This document shows positions 1 to 5,043 of a stretch of DNA of 6,113 nucleotides, one piece after another. The notes beneath the pieces were generated by a model, which saw nothing but the letters and a program-made list of their open reading frames with translations, did not search any database and was not told the origin of the DNA. Within the stretch, counting starts at the first letter, position 1. Every line of letters starts with the position of its first letter. Source of the stretch: an uncultured Rhodocyclaceae bacterium (GTDB taxonomy: Bacteria > Pseudomonadota > Gammaproteobacteria > Burkholderiales > Rhodocyclaceae); contig CAJBAP010000479.1 in NCBI GenBank assembly GCA_903950295.1, forward strand, positions 1 to 6,113. The letters are read 5' to 3'. A program made the translations under genes and the position numbers.

Positions 1-1
1 G

Positions 2-91
2 CCCGCCGAACTGGTTAGCGGCCTGATTACGGAAAAAGGCGTCGTCCTCAACCCCGACCGGGAAAAGGTGGCGGCTTTGTTTCGGGTGTGA
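2..91 (+). CDS. C-terminal end of an unidentified protein (partial, cut by left edge)
   Basis: An open frame runs in from the left edge and stops at TGA 89-91, giving 29 residues (starting PAELVSGLI, ending VAALFRV). Codons are G/C-rich at the third position like the rest of the window, which supports a real gene end. The fragment looks like an amphipathic helix, a short turn (LNPDRE) and a final helix. I do not recognise a family. It converges on the chromate operon with only 13 bases between the two stop codons. No hairpin plus T-run terminator is visible in that gap, so any terminator must overlap coding sequence. Confidence 0.55.
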   Translation, partial: PAELVSGLITEKGVVLNPDREKVAALFRV

Positions 92-104
92 TTTATGAAT
101 GAGG

Positions 105-560
105 CTATCTGAAGCCAAACAGTTTTCCCAACTGCTTCAGGGGTGTCTCTGCGCACCAGGCATAGAGCGCGTCGTACATCACCATGCCCTGCTTCAACAT
201 CTCGTGATCGTCCTCGAAATTCAACGATAGCCCCTTCGAGATGGCCACCAGGCCGGCGGCCTCCTTGGCCAGCTGCGGGGCGCCGCAGTCGGCCGCGCGG
301 ACGATGAGCGCAAGCTTGTTCAATGCGGCATCGTCGATCTTGTATTTCGCGATGAAGGCATCGAAGCTGCAGTGGTCGCCATGGTGGCCGAGTTCGACAC
401 CCGAGACGTCGTAGGGAATCGCGCCGGTCTCGGTGGCAACACGCATCACATCGCCGCCAGGGACGTAGAGAAATTCGGGCGACTTATCAACGAAACGTGC
501 GATCAGCCACGGGCAGGCTATACGGTCGATCTTGGGGCGTTCACGTGTGATCCATTTCAT
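105..560 (-). CDS. Stand-alone ChrB C-terminal domain protein (chromate resistance protein)
   Basis: This 151-aa protein consists almost entirely of one ChrB C-terminal domain. The hallmark N-terminal stretch (KIDRIACPWLIARFVD, residues 10-25) is followed by HHGDHCSFDAFI (59-70), where H63 and C64 sit at the conserved His/Cys position, and by LIVRAADCGAPQ (85-96). No signal peptide or membrane segment is seen, although relatives are often labelled 'chromate resistance exported protein'. Biochemical function is unknown for the family; by domain it is linked to chromate response. The ATG overlaps the stop of the upstream HD gene (ATGA), and upstream there is only a weak SD-like GAAAG, so translation probably depends on coupling. 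It is the last gene of the chr operon. The same domain forms the second half of ChrB in the first gene, making this an in-operon paralogue that keeps the Cys replaced in ChrB. Confidence 0.85.
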   Translation of the reverse strand: MKWITRERPKIDRIACPWLIARFVDKSPEFLYVPGGDVMRVATETGAIPYDVSGVELGHHGDHCSFDAFIAKYKIDDAALNKLALIVRAADCGAPQLAKEAAGLVAISKGLSLNFEDDHEMLKQGMVMYDALYAWCAETPLKQLGKLFGFR

Positions 561-1129
561 GATGTGGCTTTCATCAGGTTTTGAATTTCGGTGTGGTAGC
601 CGCGATAGCGTTCCAGCGTCTGCGCGTTCTTGCCGTACTTGATGTTGCCTTCGAGGATCGCCATGAAGCGGTCCTCGGCATCCTGCGGCGAAGCTACCGT
701 GACGATGCCATCCCAGAGGATGTCGACCAGCCGGTCGGCGTAGATGACGATGCGCTCTTCGAGCGTATGCAGCGTGTAGTCCTTCGCCGGCAGGCCCAGT
801 TCCATCGCCTCCCCGGCACTGAGGCCGCCGCGGATGTGCTTCTCCATGATGTCGGTGATCTCTTTGGACAGGCCGAGCGCCGCGCCCATTTCGGCGCCGA
901 TCTTGCCGTGCTCCATGGCATGGGTCTTGGCTTTGCCGAGATCGTGGAATAGCGCGCCGCGACCGACCAGTTCAAGATCGACCTGCTTCCCGCTGCAGCT
1001 TACGACGCGGCGTGCGATTTCCAGCGCCTTCCCGGCAACTTTCAGCGAATGGTCGAGGTCCTCGGCGGAGAGTCCGGCATCCTGCAGCAGCTTGATGTCG
1101 GCCGGATCGATGGCATGGTCGTTGTGCAT
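557..1129 (-). CDS. HD/HDIG-domain phosphohydrolase, TIGR00295-like
   Basis: This 190-aa soluble protein is an HD-superfamily metal-dependent phosphohydrolase. The likely metal ligands are all visible: H27 (DHSLKVA), H62-D63 (LFHDLGK), H74 (EHGKIGAE), H98 (EKHIRGG) and D132 (YADRLVD). The pattern around residues 56-137, including GLPAKDYTLHTLEERI, resembles the HDIG family TIGR00295, whose substrate is not known to me. The open frame extends upstream to 1216, but the start is placed at ATG 1127-1129. The Shine-Dalgarno AGGGG lies five bases upstream (1135-1139), and the longer version would add 29 unrelated residues inside the end of chrA. It follows chrA after 8 bases and overlaps the solo ChrB_C gene by 4 bases, so it belongs to the chr operon. 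A role in nucleotide or phosphate-ester turnover under chromate stress is speculation. Fold assignment is secure; substrate is not. Confidence 0.85.
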   Translation of the reverse strand: MHNDHAIDPADIKLLQDAGLSAEDLDHSLKVAGKALEIARRVVSCSGKQVDLELVGRGALFHDLGKAKTHAMEHGKIGAEMGAALGLSKEITDIMEKHIRGGLSAGEAMELGLPAKDYTLHTLEERIVIYADRLVDILWDGIVTVASPQDAEDRFMAILEGNIKYGKNAQTLERYRGYHTEIQNLMKATS

Positions 1130-1134
1130 TTTGG

Positions 1135-1139
1135 CCCCT
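1135..1139 (-). promoter_or_regulatory. Shine-Dalgarno of the HD hydrolase gene
   Basis: AGGGG on the minus strand, overlapping the TAG stop of chrA and five bases before ATG 1127-1129. It supports the 190-aa start over the 219-aa open frame. Confidence 0.65.
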
Positions 1140-2490
1140 AACGAATGAACGATAGCCCCAACCCCAGCACGGCGCAGATACCGATCACCTTCATGATGTC
1201 GGCCTTGTATTTCCACAGGGCGATGAAGGATGCGGCGGCGATGACGACGGGGATGGCATCGAAGGTTCCGGCGAAGGGTGTGGCGTCGGTCGCCTGCGGC
1301 CAGAAGGTGTGCCAGGCGAAGAAGACCGCAAGGTTCAGAATCACCCCGACGACCGCTGCCGTGATGGCGGTGAGCGGGGCGGTGAATTTGAGTTCGCCGC
1401 GCGTGGACTCGATCATGGGCCCACCAGCGATGATGAACCAGAAGCTCGGCAGGAAGGTGAAGAAGGTCGCCACTGTTGCACCGGCGAGACCGGCTGCGAC
1501 AGGATTGGCGAGTACCGACTTGGTGACGCCGCCCATATAGCCGACCCAGGTGACGATCATGATCAGCGGGCCGGGCGTGGTTTCGCCGAGCGCCAGGCCG
1601 TCCATCATCTGCGGGCCGGTGAGCCAGCCGAAGTGCTCGACCGCGCCCTGGTAGACGTAGGGCAGCACCGCGTAGGCGCCACCAATAGTCAGGAATGCGG
1701 CTTTGATGAAGAACTCGCCCATGTTGAACAGATCACTGCTCCCGAGCAGCACCAGCAGCGATGCCGCACCGATGGCAAGGAAGATCAGTGTGGTTACCAC
1801 CAGCTTGGCCCAGGTGAATTGCGCGTGTGGGGGTGGTGGCGTGTCGTCGTCGATGATCGCCGGGCCGTAAGCCTTGCTGGAGGCGCCATGGCCGCCACCG
1901 GCCTTGAACTTGTCTGCCAATTTGCCGCCCGCAGCACCGCCTAGTGCACCGAGAATGGCCGCAGCGAACACAATCCACGGGAAGTCGAGCTTGAAGAAAA
2001 AGATGCCGACGAAGGCCAGCGCGGCAATCACCATCAGCACTTCATTCTTCAGCGCCTTGCTGCCGATACGCCAGGCAGCGAACAGCACCACGGCGACCAC
2101 CGCCGGCTTGATACCGTAGAAGATGCCCTGCACCGCAGGCACGTCACCGAAGTTCAGATAGACACCGGCCAGCAGCGAGAGCAGCACGAAGGCGGGCAGG
2201 AAGAACAGCACGCCGGCCATCACCGCGCCCTTGACGCCGTGCATCAGCCAGCTGATGTAGATGGCGAGCTGGATCGCTTCCGGCCCGGGCAGCAACATGC
2301 AGTAGTTGAGTGCGTGGAGGTAGCGATGTTCGGAAATCCAGCGCCGGCGTTCGACCAACTCCTGATGCATCATCGCGATCTGCCCGGCGGGGCCGCCGAA
2401 GCTGATGAAGCCGAGTTTGAGCCAGTATTTGAAGGCTTCACCCAGCGTCGGGGCGGGCGGTGGGGTGGTGGGGATGGCTGCCTCAGTCAT
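1138..2490 (-). CDS. chrA: ChrA chromate efflux permease (CHR family, two-domain form)
   Basis: This 450-aa inner-membrane protein exports chromate from the cytoplasm in the CHR (chromate ion transporter) family. It shows the usual duplicated layout. Domain one (about 17-185) carries GFISFGGPAGQIAMMHQEL (27-45) and MLLPGPEAIQLAI (65-77). Domain two (about 225-447) carries LTIGGAYAVLPYVYQ (267-281) and LGETTPGPLIM (301-311). Many hydrophobic segments fill the rest. A hydrophilic, Gly/Asp/Pro-rich linker (about 190-225) joins the halves. Length matches the long-chain CHR class. The open frame reaches 2565, but the start at 2490 is preferred: AGGAG lies seven bases upstream, and the resulting protein begins with the Pro-rich tail typical of ChrA rather than 25 extra Cys/Ser-rich residues that lie inside chrB. 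Its first 8 bases overlap the end of chrB, indicating coupled expression with its regulator. Confidence 0.95.
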   Translation of the reverse strand: MTEAAIPTTPPPAPTLGEAFKYWLKLGFISFGGPAGQIAMMHQELVERRRWISEHRYLHALNYCMLLPGPEAIQLAIYISWLMHGVKGAVMAGVLFFLPAFVLLSLLAGVYLNFGDVPAVQGIFYGIKPAVVAVVLFAAWRIGSKALKNEVLMVIAALAFVGIFFFKLDFPWIVFAAAILGALGGAAGGKLADKFKAGGGHGASSKAYGPAIIDDDTPPPPHAQFTWAKLVVTTLIFLAIGAASLLVLLGSSDLFNMGEFFIKAAFLTIGGAYAVLPYVYQGAVEHFGWLTGPQMMDGLALGETTPGPLIMIVTWVGYMGGVTKSVLANPVAAGLAGATVATFFTFLPSFWFIIAGGPMIESTRGELKFTAPLTAITAAVVGVILNLAVFFAWHTFWPQATDATPFAGTFDAIPVVIAAASFIALWKYKADIMKVIGICAVLGLGLSFIR

Positions 2491-3421
2491 GGGGGGGCTC
2501 CTGTTTGTAGTTTTGATACAGGCTGTCGAACACGCGACCTGCTTCTGTGAGCAGCTTGTCGTCATTGGGGGCAGTGGCGCGCAGGCCGGCCAGCACGGCT
2601 TCGATGCCTGCGGCTTCTGCTACCGGCGCCCCCCCCACGTCGAGACAATGCACGATGGTGGCGATGCGGGCGATGGCAGGGTCGGCATCGAGGCCGAAGC
2701 TCAGCGTCAGTACCTCGAAGGTGACGCGCTCGGCCGCACGGTTGGCCGGGGCGACGTGGCTGAAGGTCGCGCTGTCGAAATCGAAACCCAGTGCGTCGGG
2801 CGGGCAGTCGGCGGGTGTTACCAGCCAGAGAAAGCTGGCTTGCGGGTCGATGAAGCGCCGGATCAGCCAGGCCGACGCCATGCGATCGACCCAGAGATGC
2901 CGGCGAGTGGCCCAAGTGCGCCCCAAAAAGTCGGCGCTGGCGAGACGGCGTATGGCGCCGGTGGAGGCGTGTGGCTCACCAGGTAAGAGTCGCGCAGTCA
3001 GTTCGTCCAGCGCCTGCCGTGCCTGATCGCGTGCTGCCCCGGGGAAGTAGTCGGTGGCGGCCAGCGCAGCGAAATCGCGCGTCAGACGCCGCAGCGATTT
3101 TTCATCCAGCGTTGCTGCGCGTATCGCGGTAATCAGCGCGCCATACTCGGCGCTACGGTCGAACAACTGGCGAAACGCGGCATCCTGCGCACCGTTGGCC
3201 GCGATGTGCAGCACTTCGGCACTGCCCTCGGCGGCGCGCACTTCATCCGCCAGTGTTCGCAATGTTGGATCGGTATCTTCACGTGCCGGCAGCAGATAGA
3301 CGCCATCGCGCAAGGTGGCGCAGCCGAGCGCCTTGATGGCACGCCATAGCCGCATGCGCGCGGCGGTGTTGCGGGCAGGCAGGGTGGTGATAAGGGTGAG
3401 CCATTCGACGAGTTCAATCAT
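2483..3421 (-). CDS. chrB: ChrB, chromate-responsive regulator of the chr operon
   Basis: This 312-aa protein has the full ChrB architecture. The N-terminal ChrB domain (about 5-150) opens with LPARNTAARMRLWRAIKALG (14-33) and LRDGVYLLP (37-45), a winged-helix-like, basic region suited to DNA binding. The C-terminal ChrB domain (about 168-305) shows WATRRHLWVDRMASAWLIRR (170-189), FDFDSATFSH (213-222), VTFEVLTLSFGLDAD (233-247) and IATIVHCLD (253-261). In studied chr operons ChrB is the chromate-sensing regulator of the chr promoter; a similar role here is inferred by homology. ATG 3419-3421 gives the expected family N-terminus; only a weak TAGAG precedes it. It is the first gene of the operon, directly downstream of AT-rich inverted repeats that may be its own operator. 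An eight-G run in codons 262-265 makes the gene prone to slippage. Its C-terminal half is paralogous to the last gene of the operon. Confidence 0.93.
   Translation of the reverse strand: MIELVEWLTLITTLPARNTAARMRLWRAIKALGCATLRDGVYLLPAREDTDPTLRTLADEVRAAEGSAEVLHIAANGAQDAAFRQLFDRSAEYGALITAIRAATLDEKSLRRLTRDFAALAATDYFPGAARDQARQALDELTARLLPGEPHASTGAIRRLASADFLGRTWATRRHLWVDRMASAWLIRRFIDPQASFLWLVTPADCPPDALGFDFDSATFSHVAPANRAAERVTFEVLTLSFGLDADPAIARIATIVHCLDVGGAPVAEAAGIEAVLAGLRATAPNDDKLLTEAGRVFDSLYQNYKQEPPHD
2498..2502 (-). promoter_or_regulatory. Shine-Dalgarno of chrA
   Basis: AGGAG on the minus strand, separated from the chrA ATG at 2490 by a run of seven C. It decides the start of chrA over the longer open frame and lies inside the last codons of chrB. 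Confidence 0.75.
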
Positions 3422-3459
3422 GTAAAGTACTCTACATTATTGTAGATATTATTACAATA
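3422..3459. promoter_or_regulatory. Candidate ChrB operator: three overlapping inverted repeats
   Basis: Directly upstream of chrB is an AT-rich stretch with three dyads. They are a 14-bp near-palindrome at 3422-3435 (6 of 7 pairs, centred on AGTACT), TCTACA-N4-TGTAGA at 3431-3446 (perfect), and TATTGTA-N8-TACAATA at 3438-3459 (perfect). All share a TGTA/TACA core, so one protein could bind at several registers. The position, covering the probable chrB promoter and 5' end, suits autoregulation. Assigning it to ChrB is inference from position; any dimeric regulator would fit. Confidence 0.5.
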
Positions 3460-3475
3460 TATATGTCGCAGCCAA
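3439..3475 (-). promoter_or_regulatory. Candidate promoter of the chr operon
   Basis: On the minus strand, TTGGCT (3470-3475) is a possible -35 box, with TAATAT (3446-3451) 18 bases on as a weak -10. TACAAT (3439-3444) is a better -10 match (5 of 6) but has no good -35 box. If TACAAT is used, transcription would begin about 11 bases before the chrB ATG. The exact boxes are uncertain; an AT-rich promoter overlapping the dyads is the supported part. Confidence 0.35.
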
Positions 3476-3522
3476 GTGCTGCCGCCCGTGGTTTCGTGCG
3501 GCGATTGGGTATCATCGGCCTC

Positions 3523-3528
3523 TATAAA
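3523..3528 (+). promoter_or_regulatory. Possible -10 box of the reductase/MoxR unit
   Basis: TATAAA lies 33 bases before the ATG at 3562 and would start transcription near 3534-3535. No convincing -35 hexamer stands 16-18 bases upstream. An alternative -10, TATCAT at 3510-3515, also lacks a clear -35. The unit may need an activator or another sigma factor; this is a weak call. Confidence 0.25.
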
Positions 3529-3547
3529 AAACCTGAAAAAGACTGAC

Positions 3548-3554
3548 AGAGGAG
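3548..3554 (+). promoter_or_regulatory. Strong Shine-Dalgarno of the ferredoxin-reductase fusion gene
   Basis: AGAGGAG ends seven bases before ATG 3562, near ideal spacing. It fixes the start so that the HTH-like N-terminus is part of the protein. Five of its bases can pair with CCTCT at 3519-3523 if the transcript begins far enough upstream. Confidence 0.75.
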
Positions 3555-3561
3555 ATACCCC

Positions 3562-5043
3562 ATGTCCCAACTGCTGACAGTTTCGCGCGCGGCGCATTTG
3601 CTTGGCTTGACGCGCGCGGACATGCAAAAGCACATTGCCAGTAGCGCCCTGCCGTCGCACGATGGCATGGTTTCCACAGCCGACTTGCTCAAGCTCTATC
3701 CCGAAGTGCGGTTGGAGGATTCCGGCGCCTTTGAGCGCATTACCAAAATTCGCGAGGAGGCCTTCGGCAAGCGCATTCGCGAGCGCATCCTGCCGAATCA
3801 GGAAATCCTGGCGCAGCGGCTGGCGGCGCAGAGCGAGGAACTGGACGATGTGCGCAAGCATCTGGCCCATTACCACGACCTCATCGAAGCCTTGCGCGAA
3901 CGCATCGACCACATGGCGCACGCTTCGGCTTCCGATCAACTGGCCGACCTGGGCGAGTTTCTCGATCAGGGTCTGGCCGGGGTGCTGGGCAGTGAGGAGC
4001 CGACCGACACGCTGGCGGTAATGGACGACATGCTGCGCGTGATGACGGCGCATGTGACGGTGAAACCTTCGGGCCACGAATTCTTCGTCGAGGGTAGCGA
4101 GACGGTGTTGAAGGCGGCGCTGCGCGCTGGCCTCGCTCCCTCATACGGTTGCGGCAACGGCAACTGCGGGCTGTGCAAGGCGCGCATCATTTCAGGCGAG
4201 GTCAAGCAGACGCTGCACAGCGACTATCCGCTTTCCGCCAACGAACGCACGCAGGGTTATGCACTGTTGTGCTCGCACACGGCAGTATCCGACCTGGTGA
4301 TCGAAATGCTCGAGGCGACCTCGCCGGACGATATACCGGAGCAGGATATCGTCGCCAAGGTGCGGAGCGTGACGCCACTCACGGACGACATCATGCTGCT
4401 GCACCTGCAAACGCCGCGCACCAGTCGCCTGCGTTTTCTGGCGGGGCAGGGCGTGACGCTCAGCGTTACCGGCAGTACCGCCAACTTCCGTGGCGATTAT
4501 CCGATTGCTTCCTGCCCCTGCGACGACCGCAATTTGTTGTTCCACATCCGCCGCGACCAGAGTGACCAAGGCGACGAATTTGCCCACCGCTTGTTCGCCG
4601 GCGCCTTTAAAGCCAACGATCCGGTGAGCGTATTTGGCCCCTTTGGCGATTTCATACTGAAGAAAGAATCGACCAACGATATTGTTTTCGTCGCTTGCGA
4701 TACGGGTTTTGCGCCGGTGCGGAGCCTGGTCGAACATGCCGTGGCTTCCGACATGCCGGGCATGATCCGGCTGGTCTGGGCGGCAACGCGTGCCGATGGT
4801 CATTACCTCGAAAACCAGTGCCGGGCCTGGGCCGACGCCCTGGAAACCTTCAGCTATGTCACCCTGACGGCGGCCGATGCGCAAACCGCTGGCGCAGCCG
4901 CGGTACAGCGCATGCTGGCTGAAGACGGCTTCGTGGGGCGGGATGTGTATGTGGTGGGTCCTGCGGGTTTTGTCGAGATGGCAAGTCGCGCATTGACTGA
5001 CGCCGGTCTGTCAGCCGATCAACTGATCACGCAGGTGCTCTGA
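3562..5043 (+). CDS. HTH-like/coiled-coil [2Fe-2S] ferredoxin-FAD/NAD(P)H reductase fusion
   Basis: This 493-aa soluble protein should move electrons between NAD(P)H, FAD and a [2Fe-2S] cluster. Residues 4-46 resemble a small MerR/excisionase-type helix-turn-helix (TVSRAAHLLGLTRADMQKHI). Residues 53-118 are highly charged helix, likely coiled coil. Residues 163-250 are a plant-type ferredoxin domain with ligands C197, C202, C205 and C237 (C-x4-C-x2-C-x31-C). Residues 262-493 are an FNR-type reductase: RGDYPIAS (310-317) for FAD, FGPFGDFIL (358-366), ACDTGFAPV (378-386) and VVGPAGF (464-470) for nicotinamide. The GGTG and CGP motifs usual there read CDTG and VGP. The C-terminal three-quarters resembles the reductase components of oxygenases or CDP-6-deoxyhexose reductase. 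The N-terminal third is extra: it could bind DNA or dock a partner. It is divergent from chrB and coupled (TGATG) to the MoxR gene. The electron acceptor is unknown. Confidence 0.85.
   Translation: MSQLLTVSRAAHLLGLTRADMQKHIASSALPSHDGMVSTADLLKLYPEVRLEDSGAFERITKIREEAFGKRIRERILPNQEILAQRLAAQSEELDDVRKHLAHYHDLIEALRERIDHMAHASASDQLADLGEFLDQGLAGVLGSEEPTDTLAVMDDMLRVMTAHVTVKPSGHEFFVEGSETVLKAALRAGLAPSYGCGNGNCGLCKARIISGEVKQTLHSDYPLSANERTQGYALLCSHTAVSDLVIEMLEATSPDDIPEQDIVAKVRSVTPLTDDIMLLHLQTPRTSRLRFLAGQGVTLSVTGSTANFRGDYPIASCPCDDRNLLFHIRRDQSDQGDEFAHRLFAGAFKANDPVSVFGPFGDFILKKESTNDIVFVACDTGFAPVRSLVEHAVASDMPGMIRLVWAATRADGHYLENQCRAWADALETFSYVTLTAADAQTAGAAAVQRMLAEDGFVGRDVYVVGPAGFVEMASRALTDAGLSADQLITQVL

Noticed and set aside
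92..104. Bidirectional terminator between the convergent genes
   Set aside because: Only 13 bases, with no hairpin or T-run visible.
1130..1216. 29-residue N-terminal extension of the HD protein
   Set aside because: Overlaps the end of chrA by a wide margin; the internal ATG at 1129 has its own Shine-Dalgarno and the domain begins after it.
1309..1944. 211-aa plus-strand frame inside chrA
   Set aside because: Antisense shadow of a membrane protein gene; the translation is Asp/Gly/Arg/His-rich with no domain.
2491..2565. 25-residue N-terminal extension of ChrA
   Set aside because: Cys/Ser-rich stretch unlike ChrA N-termini, coded inside chrB; ATG at 2490 has AGGAG at good spacing.
2405..2986. 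193-aa plus-strand frame across the chrA/chrB junction
   Set aside because: Shadow of two well-supported genes on the other strand; no own ribosome binding site or family motif seen.
3481..3502. GCCGC/GCGGC inverted repeat as a terminator or attenuator
   Set aside because: Five-base stem with a 12-base loop and no T-run on either side; likely chance in GC-rich DNA.
3418..4077. 219-aa minus-strand frame covering the intergenic region and the start of the reductase gene
   Set aside because: Antisense to a gene with a strong Shine-Dalgarno and clear domains; it would also run through the AT-rich operator region. Low-complexity His/Gln/Arg-rich translation with no family resemblance.
4192..4884. 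230-aa open frame on the minus strand
   Set aside because: Lies wholly inside the ferredoxin/reductase gene, whose motifs are unmistakable. High GC makes long antisense frames common, and the translation shows no recognisable domain.
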